A stretch of 64,000 nt of DNA from contig OY755187.1 of assembly GCA_963576735.1 (NCBI GenBank), forward strand, positions 3,224,001-3,288,000, in the 5' to 3' direction. The notes below the pieces were generated by a model that did not search any database, was not told the DNA's origin, and saw only the letters and a list, made by a program, of their open reading frames with translations. The translations under genes and the position numbers were made by a program. Source of the stretch: Bedellia somnulentella (lineage: Eukaryota > Arthropoda > Insecta > Lepidoptera > Bedelliidae). Of this stretch, positions 9,660 through 21,759 are shown in pieces (positions within the stretch are counted from its first letter, which is position 1; every line of letters starts with the position of its first letter).

Positions 9660-9966
9660 TTAATAAACGTACGTTACGGTGTTTAAGGCACATGGAGTGG
9701 ACGAATTAAAGGAAAGTGGCGAAAGGTTCATACATATTGAGCCGATTTGATAGATTTTGTTAGAAGAAGACGTCCTTTCAAATCGTATGAAAAAGGTCAG
9801 ATTGAAAACATTCTTACAAAGGATGCAGATTAGAGAAAAATAAAATATATAGATAAGAGAAATGATGACTTAAAAGGGAGCAAGAGAGATTTGTCAAGAT
9901 CGTGCAAAGTTGCGATGACAAGTCTTAGCCACCACAATGAGAATAAATGGCTTGAGTATAAGTAAC
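9660..9966 (+). mobile_element. LINE-A 3' remnant, strongly decayed
   Basis: Retains blocks equivalent to the LINE-A C-terminus (RCLRHMEWT-like, then CAAGAGAGATTTGTCAAGAT) and the tail form ATGGCTTGAGTATAAG. Many stops. Confidence 0.55.
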
Positions 9967-9973
9967 AACTAAC

Positions 9974-10170
9974 CTAGATAGCTCAATGGATGAAACTGCC
10001 GCCTATCATGCAGACAGGCGTGGGTTCATACCCCGGGTCGAGCCTTCACCAAATTGTCTTTTCTATAGTCACATGTGTGTTTTATCATGGTTGTTAACTG
10101 TAAGTGTAAGGGAAAACATCGTGAGGAAACCCACATACTTAATTACATGGGTAACTAACATTTGTAACTG
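9974..10170 (+). mobile_element. SINE-C copy (tRNA-derived), 3'-truncated
   Basis: The head has box A TAGCTCAATGG and box B GGGTTCATACC, then the family body ACCAAATTGTCTTTTCTA and GGAAAACATCGTGAGGAAAC. It breaks off before the usual 3' region. Confidence 0.75.
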
Positions 10171-10584
10171 TATAAGTACGTGAACGTTTGAGTCTAAAGA
10201 GCTTATTCCATTACACTTTTATCGTTGCTGAAATCGGAGGTCCTTCACAGTCACTGCCGCAGAAGGCCACAGACGCTTGTTATTCCACTACACCGATTTC
10301 AGTTTCTGAATCATACGCGCGCGCGATTTTTGCGGGCGGTCGTACGAAATTGCTCCCGTCTTTTTTTTAAAACGCTCTCTATCAAACTCTCTTATGGACT
10401 ATCCCACTCTCATTCAATAAACGACGACACATTGCGTCTATATATCTCTTTCGCTACTATACTTACATAATATCCTATTCATGTACACAACCTTTTCCAA
10501 ATATTTTTACGTCATATATCACACAAAATATTAAATAGGCGGGAACTCCTATATGACTTAAAAATAAAAGCATATTTATTAAAA
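10171..10584. other. No feature recognised
   Basis: Contains a short alternating GCGCGCGC tract near 10317. Open frames are without domains. Confidence 0.5.
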
Positions 10585-11155
10585 AGTTTGCCGGGGTCGT
10601 ACGAAGTGGCGGTCGATAGTTTCAGCCTACCCCAATGAGAGGTAATGGCGTTAGTATAAGTATGCATATATGTGATTGAACGTATTTGCTTACCCCAATG
10701 GGAAATAATGGCGTGAGTATATGTATGCATGTATGTAATTATACGCCTGTGCCTACCCCCACGGGAAGTGATGGCGTGAGTGTAAGTATGCATATTTGAA
10801 ACAATACGTATCTGCCTACCCCTTACGGAAAAATGGCGGGAGTTTAAGTATGTATGTATGCAATTAAAATTATCTGCTTACCACAAGCGGAAGTAAAAGC
10901 GTGAGTATATGCGCGTATGTATGTAATTAAACGTATCTGCCTTCTCCGATGGGAAGTAATGGCGTGAGTATATATAATATAATATAATTTGCATGTATGT
11001 GATAAAACGTATTTACCTACCCCAATCGGAAATAATAGCGTGAGTATATGTATGTATGTAAGAATATAATTATACATATCCGCCTACCCCTATGAAATGG
11101 AACCCCTACCTACCTAACTACCCCTGGAATTAATGGCGTGAGCATATGTATATCT
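10585..11155 (+). repeat. Tandem array of LINE-A 3' tails
   Basis: After one stretch of LINE-A C-terminal coding (GGGGTCGTACGAAGTGGCGG) the tail unit CTGCCTACCCCAATGGGAA, TAATGGCGTGAG, TATATGTATG recurs 8-9 times with spacing of about 60-80 bp. Unit starts lie near 10626, 10691, 10751, 10813, 10877, 10939, 11018, 11082 and 11120. Units have diverged from each other, so the array is not recent. Confidence 0.8.
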
Positions 11156-11437
11156 GCTATAAAACTTTTATTATCTTTTTTTTGTTTACGTAATTTGCAA
11201 TCATAGGCATGAAAAATTTTGGCACGTCCTCTCGCTGTGGCGGGCGCGAGGCGACTAAATCTAAATCGTCTGAACGTTATTCCACCTTCCTGAGACGGAG
11301 CTACAAAAAATGTAGTGAGCTAGGAGCCGAAATTTGTCTCTTTATCGGAAGCCTAGCGTTCTGAACGTTATTCCACTAGTCTGAATTCAGATTCTGTGGC
11401 TGTCGGACGTCTGAATTCAGGCAAATGGAATAAGCTC

Positions 11438-12593
11438 TTGGGCCGGCGCTGACTGCCGGCATGGCATGGCAAAGGATTTCGGTACAGATATAGCATTTTT
11501 AATCTTATAACCATGAGTATAGAATTCATTTTGACACAACGATGCCGAGGGAGGCCGCGGTAGGACAGAACGTCGGCATCGTTGTGTCAAAATGAAGTAA
11601 AATGAATTCTATACTCATGGTAATAAGATTAAAAATGCTATATCTGTACCGAAATCCTTTGCTATGCCATGCCGGCAGTCAGCGCTGGCCCTTAGGGCCG
11701 GCGCGGCTTATTCCGTTTATCCACCCTAAAAAATCCTCCCTAAGTCGGATATTCGGAAACGCATGTCCTTCTATCCACCCTGAACGGGGTGGATATTCGG
11801 AATGCATATAATATGGTTCTTCCGATTTTTTACCCCAAGTACAGTAATTTACAGTAACATACACAACACAAAATGGGTCCAAGGAACATCGTGAACATTA
11901 AAAACTTAAGATAAACATACCTACTTTCTTAATTACAGTTTGAATAAAAATATCTTACAAACTTAGGGTCTTTTTTCTGTAAATGACTGTACGTAGGCAG
12001 GGTAGAAAATCGGAAGAACCATATTATATGCATTCCGGATATCCACCCCGTCCAGGGTGGATAAACGGACACGCGTTTCCGAATATCCGCCTTAGGGAGG
12101 ATTTTTTAGGGTGGATAAACGGAATAAGCCGCCGGCGCCGACTGCCGGCATGGCACGCACGGCGTGTCATGGCAAAGGATTTCGGTACTGATATACCCAT
12201 TTTTAATCTTAAAACCATTAGTATAGATACATGTTACTTTATTTTGACACAACGATGCCGAGGGAGGCCGCGGTAGGACAGAACGTGCCTAAGCATTCCA
12301 CGGGATGCCGCGGCGTACTGCTGCATCTCGCGAGACGCACGGGCATGACACGGGCCGCCAGTACGCGGCGCAGTCCGTTCGCCGCGCGGGGGGAGGGCAA
12401 GGGTAGGAGTGTATAATACGTTAAATACTAAATCCCAGTCAATCATTATGAACACAACTAAATTTGAACATGCGCGGAGTTATTTGCCGTGTCATGCCAC
12501 GGCATGCCGCGGAAGGCCGTGTTATCCTTCGGAATGCTGCAGCAGAACTTACCGTGCCATCCTGTGCCATGCCGGCAGTCAGCGCAGGCCCTA
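11438..12593. mobile_element. GC-rich multi-copy foldback element
   Basis: One unit occurs three times in alternating orientation: about 11411-11572 (+), 11573-11845 (-) and 12000-12290 (+). The first two meet in a hairpin (TTTTGACACAACGATGCCGA against TCGGCATCGTTGTGTCAAAA, 24-base loop). The outermost ends mirror each other (GGGCCGGCGCTGACTGCCGG and CCGGCAGTCAGCGCAGGCCC). GC-rich segments at 12270-12360 and 12480-12560 are also partly mirrored. No coding domain is visible, and open frames are by-products of GC bias. Class unknown; the AGGGCC start is hAT-like, but no 8-bp duplication is seen. Confidence 0.7.
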
Positions 12594-13369
12594 TCTTCGA
12601 TCATATATACCAAAGATACACCAACAAAGCACGAGAAACGGCGCAGCCAAACAGTGCTTATATCTATGATATCCACCGTTTCCCTGACAGTCGCGTCCTA
12701 GATCTTGCAATAAATAATAGGTCTTAAGAAATTGTGGTAAGGTCGATAATTGTCGAAAATAACAACAAATTATAGGTACTTTATTTTAAAATATTTTCTC
12801 CTTAAACTTCCAACAGCAGCTGAAGAATATTATTCTAAATTAATAAGCGTAACAATAAAAAAGTTTTTTTTGGATTCAAAATATGAAATCAACAATATTA
12901 AAAATTACAATGTACTGCCTCCGAAAAGGAGTTCCCGTAGTGCGGGAAACAGACTTCCCAGGGGGTATTTATAATAGGATCTAGGACTTGTTTACAATAA
13001 TTTCAACAAATGACTTCAAAAGGCCTAGGCAGTATCCTAAGAAAGATAAGAACACTTTTTAAGGGAGATAGGAAAAACTCATGTAATAGAACAAAAAACC
13101 TGATTACTAATTAATTTTAACTATTATACTGTTGTACAACTTATGTTAGCATACAATAACATTATAAACAAATTAGAATCATTAAAATTGCGTTAGTCTG
13201 CGATAAAAGATAATACAATAATGATAAACGTAGTTATATCACGTGATATCACTGCAAATTCCACGAAAATTTTACTTCATCCTTACTACTAACCAAGGCC
13301 AAGTCAAGTTATGATAACACTCTTTCAAAGGGGTAGTAGAGGAAATTAATACTACTGAAAATCACGTTT
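12594..13369. other. No gene recognised
   Basis: AT-rich. The frame at 12750-12974 (ending RSSRSAGNRLPRGYL) has no domain I recognise. Confidence 0.5.
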
Positions 13370-13620
13370 GCTGTGTAGTGTCGGCTTAGAATAGCACTAC
13401 CCCATTTCTTCCGGTGGGTGTACGTAAGAGGCGACTAACGGTTTTGGGGCTTTTGAGGGATTTTTGGGCGATGCGGTTGGAGACTCATCACCAACAACCT
13501 TTATTTCACCATCTTTTCCCCACACAACTTCCAAATGTGGCTGAGGAATTTCTGATTCCTTAGCTCTGGCTACCCCTTCTAGGGATTTATAGCCGTGAGT
13601 ATATGTATGTATGTAAGTAT
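13370..13620 (+). mobile_element. SINE-T copy (subfamily A), complete
   Basis: Flanked by GAAAATCACGT on both sides (left copy 13358-13368, right copy from 13621). Confidence 0.93.
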
Positions 13621-14245
13621 GAAAATCACGTGTTATTTGACTTATTGATGAAAGTATCCACTTTTTGCCAGGGCAGTGCATGCACGTAAAAGAGTAATGG
13701 CCTAGCGCCACTTTGTGGAAACATATTATCACATGACAACGCATTACTCTGCAATTTGTGTATTTACATGATATTTTCTCATATCATGGATAAGCTATGT
13801 AGAAATACCTTATATATGACTGGTAAATCACCATGGTGTAAGTCCGGTTCAAGATTTCAACGCACGGAACATTGTATTAGAGGTAGACCTTCTTTTTCAC
13901 CGAGATATCATGGTTGTTATTTGATGAGGATAAAATGTGGAAGAGGAAAGACATTTGGAAATATTTTTTTTCAAATGTTCGGTTATTTTTGAGTAACTAG
14001 GTAGCAGTCATTAATAGATTATAGAGCTCTCAGACTCAAGATTTCTGATGCTAATCTCCCAGTAAATAATATATATTTAATTGTAATTTGTGTTTTTGTT
14101 ATTTAAATTTATTAATTAGAGTCGGCATCAAATAAAAACCGTTCTTTTCTTTTCTTTCTTTCAAATTGTTTATTCGGTATGATTAAATAAACAAACACAT
14201 ATAACGAGACAGAAATATTGCTTCATTCAAATGGTAAGGCGTCTC
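13621..14245. other. No gene; possible LINE 3' tail near its right end
   Basis: About 14100-14161 reads like a LINE 3' UTR ending AATAAAAACCG and (CTTTT)n. The rest shows nothing. Confidence 0.4.
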
Positions 14246-14365
14246 AGCCCGGCTAGTACGAGCGGTGCGGTGTTTAAACTAGTTATCGCGTGGGATAAAG
14301 CAGCCATCTCTTACGCACTTACTTAGTATTGTATACTGCCATCTCATTCTAACCGTTGGTCCCGA
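14246..14365 (+). mobile_element. MITE-G copy, truncated at the right
   Basis: GCCCGGCTAGTACGAGCG start and the GATAAAGCAGCCATCTCTTA interior match the copy at 54459. Confidence 0.68.
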
Positions 14366-14759
14366 CATGTATTGACTTAATAACTATTGTATTGTATAAC
14401 ACATTTTATTACTTCCTTCAAAAAAGCATAACTCTATCTGACCTAGTAGTTTGTTTTATAAAAAAGTAGACCGGCTACTTACACATACATATGTATGGAC
14501 AATAAAAGGATCCAAAGCGTACCTACACACGAAAAGAACGAAAGTTAAATACTCCTTTAATCACTTAAATAAATTACGCACGTTACATACTCCTTCTTAG
14601 TAATATATCGGTTGATTCAGTGGCGCTTTATAATATGGATAATAAGAACCGCACTATCTTTGTTTTTGTTTGTATATGTCTGACCAGAAAACAATAACAA
14701 ATAAACTACAAACCTACCACGTAAAAAGAGGTCTGGAAGGACAAAATGAGCAAGCAATT

Positions 14760-15248
14760 CGGTATGCAAAGTTTTACAAAAGTGGTGCTGATTACGAAAC
14801 CATTTCGAGATATTATGTTTTTAAAACATATTTTCTTGAAATTAAATCAAACAAAGCTAAGATGACCGTTATTTTAGCAAAAAACTGTAGCAGTATTTGA
14901 CCGTCGGCGTTATGTCAAAGACATTCGTTCTTGCAGTTTATTAATAAAATATCGAAAATCATAGGTTTGTTTAGTATAATATCGTAATAATTTCATTTGG
15001 GATCACAAATTCGTGAAATATTTTGCAATTAGCAACATTTTTACTAAACATTTCGCTCTATTTGCATGTCGCTACGTGATATTTTCAATCGATGACGTCA
15101 TTAAGTACAAAAGTTGAACAATCTTTAAAAAATCATAACTTTGCAATTACTCATTTTAAATGAAAAATATTCAAATTAGTTTTTTATTTTCGTGTTTGCT
15201 ATCGAATAAAAATATTTAATAAATACCAAAAAAAAACTTTGCATACCG
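14760..15248. mobile_element. MITE with 16-bp TIR and AATT target duplication
   Basis: CGGTATGCAAAGTTTT at the left is mirrored at the right, each end flanked by AATT (14756-14759, 15249-15252). The 489-bp interior is non-coding, with a chance frame at 14670-14900 running through the left end. Confidence 0.82.
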
Positions 15249-15269
15249 AATTCAAATAGAAATTAAGAT

Positions 15270-15408
15270 TGTATAAATAAAGTATCGTTGGTGATGGGTC
15301 TCCATCCGCATCTCCCAAAAACAACTTGAAAAGCCAGATACCCTTAGTCGCCTCTTACGACACCCGGAGTTAGAAAGGGGTAATGACATTCTAAGCCGGC
15401 ACTACACT
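15270..15408 (-). mobile_element. SINE-T copy (subfamily B), 3' part missing
   Basis: Retains the head half from TAAAGTATCGTTGGTGATGG to CCGGCACTACAC. The tail half is absent, so it is not a simple 5' truncation. Confidence 0.78.
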
Positions 15409-15714
15409 ATTCTGAATAGCTTCCTTGTTTTATCCTCTTTACACTCCTTTTTACGTAGTCGAATTGCAGATTACATATTTTAAAAATTATATATGCATCA
15501 GACGTTAATACAATTTTTTTCTATATAAAGTAATTTTCGTATTTCTATATATTATACACGCTCGCATGACTGCATGAAACATTAGCTTGATTCTATCGGC
15601 ATTAAATAATGGTAGGTGAGGTTTTCCTCTGATTGTGGTGGCAAACCAACTCTAATCATATTAAACACGACACGAGGTACATTGTATGTTAGATTCGAAT
15701 CAGTTACTGAGTCT

Positions 15715-16045
15715 GCCGTGTAGTGCCGGCTTAGAATGTCACTACCCCTTTCTACCCTAAGTTTTCATAAGAGGCGACTCAGAGTACATACATACATACA
15801 ATCCCTAGAAGGGGTAGCCAGAGCTAATGAATTAGAAATTCCCTAGCTACTTTTGGAAGATGTGTGGGGAAAAGATAGTAAAATAAAGGTTGTTGGTGAT
15901 GTGGTTGGAGACCCATTACCAATGATAATTTATTTGTACCATCTTCTCCCCTATCAACTTCCAAATGTGGCTGAGGAGATTTTAATTTGATTTGAAGCTC
16001 TTAAGCTCTGGCTACTCCTTTTGGGATTTATAGCCGTGAGTGTAA
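15715..16045 (+). mobile_element. Mosaic of two SINE-T copies in opposite orientation
   Basis: A plus-strand B copy (head 15715-15785, remainder from about 15900) is interrupted by a minus-strand A copy (about 15787-15900) whose (CATA)n tail abuts GCGACTCAGAGT and whose other end meets the host copy at GGTGATGTGGTTGG. Confidence 0.75.
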
Positions 16046-16047
16046 TT

Positions 16048-16396
16048 TGATATAACATAAACATAAACGTTCACGCCGTTTATCCCCGAAGTTTAGTACC
16101 AACTGAACTCACATGGCAAGCGCCATCTAGTTTCCAGAGAAGGTACCCACGTTTTGCTTAGACAGTGTACTCACGTGATAGGGGGCAGGCCTATCGCCAT
16201 ACACTGTCACATGACTAAGTACAACTCAGCCATGTGGGTTTCTTCACGATGTTTTCCCTCACCGTTAGCAACCATGATAAATTAACCACACATATGACTT
16301 TAGAAAAGACAAATTGGTGTAGGCCCGTCCCAGGATTGGAACTCACGCCCTTCTGTTTTCGGGCGGGTGTTCTACCCACTGGACTATCATGTCGCT
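16048..16396 (-). mobile_element. SINE-C copy, near full length
   Basis: From a (CATAAA)n tail and AACGTTCACGCCG through TTTCTTCACGATGTTTTCCC to a tRNA-like head ending CCACTGGACTATCATGTCG, with a degenerate box B. Confidence 0.85.
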
Positions 16397-16492
16397 ATAA
16401 TATAATATAATTTGATATGTTATGGTATATATATGAAGATGACGTGGTTGGTTCCAATCACAGATAGGATAACACTATACTAGTTCAAATCA

Positions 16493-16577
16493 ATCAGCCA
16501 CTGAGGAGTTTCTAGCTCTAAAGCTCTGGCTACCCCTTTTTGGGATTTATTGCCGTGAGTATATGTATGTATGTATG
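16493..16577 (+). mobile_element. SINE-T copy (subfamily B), strongly 5'-truncated
   Basis: Only the last 70 bases and the (TATG)n tail are present. Confidence 0.82.
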
Positions 16578-16781
16578 TTACTGAGTTATCCAACTCTGTT
16601 AATACTTACATATACCTACCTATAGCAATTATTACTTATCTGATTGTAAAATGTATGATTGTGCTGACTTACACTGGCACGTGGAAGTGACTATTAAAAT
16701 CACTTGGTAAGGTCGATAAAGAGCTATACTGAAACCATTTACGATTTTATTAAAAATTAGAATTTAATTTGTATTTCCAGA

Positions 16782-16850
16782 CTAGTGGACCACCCAGCTT
16801 TGCACGGGTAGTGTTGTTTCCAATATAAAAAGAAAGGGATTATTTATTTT
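16782..16850 (-). mobile_element. Helitron-like 3' terminus fragment
   Basis: CTAG followed by a CCCAGC...GCACGGG hairpin, the same end as at 30604 and 30959. The rest of the element is missing. Confidence 0.5.
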
Positions 16851-16852
16851 AT

Positions 16853-17104
16853 GCCGTGTAGTGTCGGCTTAGCATAACACTACCCCATTTCTACCCGTGG
16901 GTGATTGTAAGAGGCGACTATGGGTATACGGGCTTTTTCAGTGATTTTTGGGCGATGTGGTTGGAGACCCGTCACCAAAAACATTTATTATTACCATCTT
17001 TTCCCCCATCAACTTCCAATAGTGGCTGAGGAATTTCTTACTCCAAAGCTCTGGCTACCCCACTAAGGGATTTATAGCCGTGAGTATATGTATGTATCTA
17101 TGTA
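16853..17104 (+). mobile_element. SINE-T copy, complete (A/B mosaic)
   Basis: Flanked by GATTATTTATT at both sides (16838 and 17105 areas). Confidence 0.9.
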
Positions 17105-17582
17105 GATTATTTATTCATTTCCTAAGGGTACACCAGTAAAGTATAAAATAAAAAGCAACACAACTTAAACCAAAAACATAAAAAAATATACATTGAAAAA
17201 AATACTGAATCTGAAATAGTACTGAATCATTTGAAATCATTGATAAACCAGGATAATGGGATGAAACAATTAAATTTTTATATTTTCCCTGATCCTCGAT
17301 AAGTGTATAAATTTTAAATCCACCGCCGATTTAAAATCGGTTCGTTTAAAGTGGGTCAAAGTCGAGTTTAAAGGGACTCCTAAGCCGACTGGCACCATAC
17401 ATACATATACACAGGTGAAACAAATAAAAAGTAACTTTATTATATTACATGGTAAAACACAACGACACTATTCACATAGTTCTGTTGACAAAGGTGTAGA
17501 ATCGGCTTCTAGCTTAGCATACTTTTTGCCAGTAAATTTTCAGCCAGAACCATTATGTGTCACGCCACGGACTATCACATAA

Positions 17583-17755
17583 TACATGCATACATATACT
17601 CACGGCTATAAATCCCTTAACGGGGTAGCCAGAGCTTTGGATTGACAAATTCCTCAGCCACTTTTGAAAGTCGCGTGGGGAAAAGATGGTGGAATAAAGG
17701 TTGTTGGTGATGGGTCTCCAACAGCATCGCCCAAAAATCCCTTAAAAGCCCCAAT
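17583..17755 (-). mobile_element. SINE-T copy (subfamily A), head missing
   Basis: Ends at AAAAGCCCCAATTTT, where it meets the 5' break of LINE-B. Confidence 0.82.
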
Positions 17756-17769
17756 TTTAATTAATTAAA

Positions 17770-20395
17770 TGTAATTTATTGAATCTGCTCAAAATAAATG
17801 CAAAGCTTCTTGGAGTATTATACAAAACAAAAAAACGTGCCTGTCGCCTCCAAAAGGAATCAAACAATTAAATGTAAATGGGAAAATTATTAACAAACCA
17901 AAAGAAATAGCCTCAGAATTCAATAAATATTTTATTCAACCAGTTTTGGGAAATTCTAGCACGAACGGTGGCTGTACAATGGCTAGTCGACTAGAATCTC
18001 AACTCACAACTATTTTTCTAAAACCGTGCGATGTCTGCGAAGTGAAAATATGCATACGAGGATTAAAAAATACAAACGCGACAGGGTATGACGAGATAAA
18101 TACTAGGATAATAAAGGAATGCTCGGAATGTTTATCAATTATTATTGAAAATTTAGCGAACAGATGTTTCCAAAAAGGAGTATTTCCTAGTTGTTTGAAA
18201 CTGTCGGTTGTTAAAACACTATTCAAAAAAGACAATAGGGAGGATATAAGTAAATACAGACCTATAACGTTAGTTTCTATTTTGTCGAAAATAGTTGAAA
18301 AGTTAATATATAATAGATTGTATGCATTTCTAATAAAATATAGTATTTTAAGACCGGAGCAACATGCTTTTCAGAGAGGAAAGAATACAACATCGGCCTG
18401 TGTTCAGTTAGTTGATATAGTAAGTAGAAATGTTGACGAGAAGATTCCAACTATAGCTATATTCTTCGACATGAAAAAGGCATTTGAAAATGTGGCACAT
18501 AATATATTGCTATATAAGTGTGACAAATATGGTATACGCGGCCCAGCATCGGAATTAATTAAATCCTTCTTAGAAAACAGGTGTCAATACGTTGAGATCT
18601 TACAGAGCAATGAATATTCGGAAATCATTTCATATAAATCTGAAGTTGAAAAAACCCTGTAGGTTTGCCTCAGGGAAGTGTCTTGGCTCCTTTACTTTTT
18701 CTTTTATATATTAATGACCTCCCGAATGTGACCAAGCACTCATGCACTTTGTTTGCTGATGACATCTCTGTAGTTATAAGTTTTAAAAATGACATTAATT
18801 TTCAAATTGACATAGACACCTTAACTTTAATTATTCAATGGATGACCGCAAATAATTACAAGCCATAACATCCAATCCATTTAGAAGTAAGAATAAATTC
18901 CCCATTATATTAGAAATCAAAAACCATCTCTTCACTTGTCATTCGAAAAAAATTGACATTATCATTGGCTGGATTCCCAGTCACTGTGGCATTTCTGGAA
19001 ATGAGTTGGCTGATAATTATGCCAAATTAGCCATTAGTTCCGGCTGTATTGATTACTCAATAATCTATAGTCATGATTTATGCTCGATAGCAAGGCCTCG
19101 AATGTTTGAATCTTGGAAATTGCTTTGGCTCCAGTCAAAATCTTTAAAAGGTAAATATTACGGTGATATCCAGGGTGACGACATTCCGTCTAGACCTTGG
19201 TTTTTCAAATGTAAAACTGCTGACAAATGGGTAGCATCCACTATTTGTAGACTTCGTTTAGGTCATTCGTGTACTCCGGTTCACCTTGCTAAAATAAGGA
19301 TAAGGGACAGTTCGATTTGCGAGTGTGGATTAGATGAAGGAACAGTTGACCATATTTTTTTCGCATGTCCTAATTTATCATTTTCTTTATATGATGTTTT
19401 GCCTCCTTTCATCCCTCTTCCTACTAATTTTAAATGTTTACTTTGTTTTGTATATACCCCTTTCATTAAAACTTTATGTCATTTCATCAAGGTCCATAAT
19501 ATAAAATTATAATGCATTCTTTTTGTTCATATTGATAATTTTGTAGTAATTATTTTGTTGGTAATATTTATTTTATTTTTCAACCATGAATGATCAATGA
19601 GCGTATGTAAATCAGTTTAAAATTTTTTTTTTTTAACTTTTCAAAATGTGTTTTCTTTTCACTGGACGTTGGCAAAGTTACTGTGTTAAAACACGGTCAA
19701 AGGCCATTGAAGAAAAATTGAATTGAATTGACCGCAAATAATCTTAGTTTTAATATAGACAAGACATGTTATATGCAATTTTACAATAGAATTAAGCCCG
19801 GGACTTTAATAAATATAAAATATAGAGAACAATCTGTAAAAGAAGTAAATTGTATTAATTTTTTAGGTATCCAACTAGATTGTCAAATGAATTGGAAACA
19901 ACATGTTGAGAAAGTATTTGGAAAAATAAACAAATTTGTATATGTCCTATATAGACTTGCCACAACCGTCAACCGGCAAACAGCAATAATTGCTTATCAT
20001 GGTTATGTGGAATCGGCGTTAAGGTATGGCATAGTTGTGTGGGGTCACTCGACAGATGTCCAAACTTTGTTCATTCTACAGAAAAGGTGTATAAGAACTA
20101 TTATTGGACTGGAGCCTCGTGACTCATGTAGGTCTTGTTTTGTAGAACTGAAACTGTTAACACTTGCAAGTATCTACATTTATGAAATTTGTGTTTTTGT
20201 AAAACAAAATTCATTTTTATTTGAAAAGATGTACAACGAAGGTAGCAGGCTCCATGACAAGTTTCCAAATAACATAAAAATCCCAGCGTCATCGACGGCC
20301 CTACGAGGGAAATCTTGCAGTGTAATGATGCCACACATTTTTAACAACATTCCTGAATGTATAAAAGGTATAGTCTGTATCAATTAGAAAAAATA
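17770..20395 (+). mobile_element. LINE-B: 5'-truncated Jockey/CR1-like reverse transcriptase, frameshifted and interrupted
   Basis: The frame is open from about 17778. It runs through a linker region (INKPKEIASEFNKYF), GLKNTNATGYDEINTRIIK, ISKYRPITLVSILSKIVEKL and IFFDMKKAFENVAH, the fingers and palm of a non-LTR reverse transcriptase. A frameshift near 18655 then moves it to GLPQGSVLAPLLFLLYINDL and the catalytic LFADD box. LINE-C interrupts at 18857-19728. After it the thumb and C-terminus continue (NINLGIQLD-like, then YRLATTVNRQTAIIAYHGYV), ending early at 20384. Endonuclease and ORF1 are absent. The element is dead by truncation, frameshift and insertion. Confidence 0.85.
18857..19728 (+). 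mobile_element. LINE-C: 3' fragment with RNase H end, nested in LINE-B
   Basis: Inserted with a 14-bp duplication TGACCGCAAATAAT (18843-18856, 19729-19742). It encodes the end of an RNase H domain (IIIGWIPSHCGISGNELAD, with the conserved HCG and NE-x-AD) and a C-terminal zinc-knuckle-like CECGLDEGTVDHIFFAC segment. The 3' UTR ends GGCCATTGAAGAAAAATTG and (AATTG)n. RNase H places it in an I/R1/Loa-type lineage distinct from its host LINE. The same tail recurs at 55285-55330. Confidence 0.85.
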
Positions 20396-21608
20396 ACTTT
20401 GTAAACAAAGAAACGTCAATGTCATTTTAGTATTTCAGTGTTGTTACCAATATAATCGATGGTGACGTAAAAATCGAATACGTTACTAATGGTAAGCAAA
20501 TTTTTGATCCAATTTTATAGTATACTTATAAAACAGACATAAACCACGGAATGCGTTCCCTATAATTAATTTTATACATATACTCACGCCGCGCCGGTAG
20601 TCAACACTGGGGTATGCAGAGATGAGACTGTGGCGACCTCTAGATGGGACTTCTAATTGTACGTCTTTTCGTAGTCTGAGTCGAGCGTTATCACGAGTGT
20701 GACATGATCTAAGTTCTGAAGTCCTTGAAAAAATTAGTAATAAAAACCATCGTGTGTGTTTTGGAAGTGTCTAATTATGACTGTGAAGTAATCGAAATAT
20801 AAGGAATCTTGTACACATGTGAGAATTATGCGAGAACATATTTAGATTATACTAGCTTTTTGCCCGCGACTACGTCCGCGTGGACTACATTTTTTGCATC
20901 CAGTTTAGATCCAAAATACCAAAACACTATCTAACTACATTAACTTCTGTTTTTTTGTATTTATATTCCCGTGGGCGTTGTAATAGATATAAAGAACATT
21001 GAGACTTTTTAAGTGATTATTGGGCGATGCAGTTGGACGGTTGGACGGACCCCATTCAACTTCCAAAAGTGGATAAAGAATTACTATCTCTGGAGCTGTG
21101 GCTACCCTTTTTTGGTATTTATGGCCATTTGTATATTCTCATGATTGATTGATGGATGAATTTCATACATTCCTTTTTGTAGTTGTTATAATCAGTCAAT
21201 CACATCAAGATTCAAATTTCTAGATACATTGTATTAATAGATCAAAAATCTGTATAATATATTTCAATCTCTTAGGGGATCATCGGTCAACAGATGGCGT
21301 TACTGTACTGAATTAACATTGAGGTATATACTATTATTTACAAACTATGCATTCTGAGGCTTAAGCAGAATATTAATTTATGCGTAGTAAAACATAATAT
21401 ATCTATGAGAATATTAGTTAAAAATAGTTAAAAAAACAAAAGCTATAAACATATTCTCAAACCTACCAAATGAATACGCAAAAATCATACAATATACTTT
21501 CAATTATCTTTATTCATACATATTCGCATAGTTGAATGTGAAAAAGAAGGATTAGTGCATCCTATTATTCTAACCTTACACAAAAGCAAAAAAGCCTCAA
21601 AAAGACTT

Positions 21609-21681
21609 TAATCACCCGGGATTCGAACCTGGGTCGTCCGTTAGTTTAGTTTTAACCAATCGACATACAGCTACGCCACAA
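21609..21681 (-). repeat. tRNA-like insert in Helitron-like element
   Basis: Box B GGTTCGAATCC is perfect and a D-arm-like GTGGCGTAGC is present, but arms do not close into a cloverleaf. Confidence 0.6.
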
Positions 21682-21759
21682 AAATATCAGTAATGATGTC
21701 AAATTTGTGATATGGTATATATCTAGTAGCCATACTATTGACAAACAATTCAATTAAAT

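Noticed and set aside
11602..12701. Many overlapping open frames in the GC-rich foldback
   Set aside because: They come from GC-rich inverted copies, have no domains, and mirror each other on both strands.
14670..14900. 76-residue ORF
   Set aside because: It runs across the left TIR of a MITE and lacks any domain.
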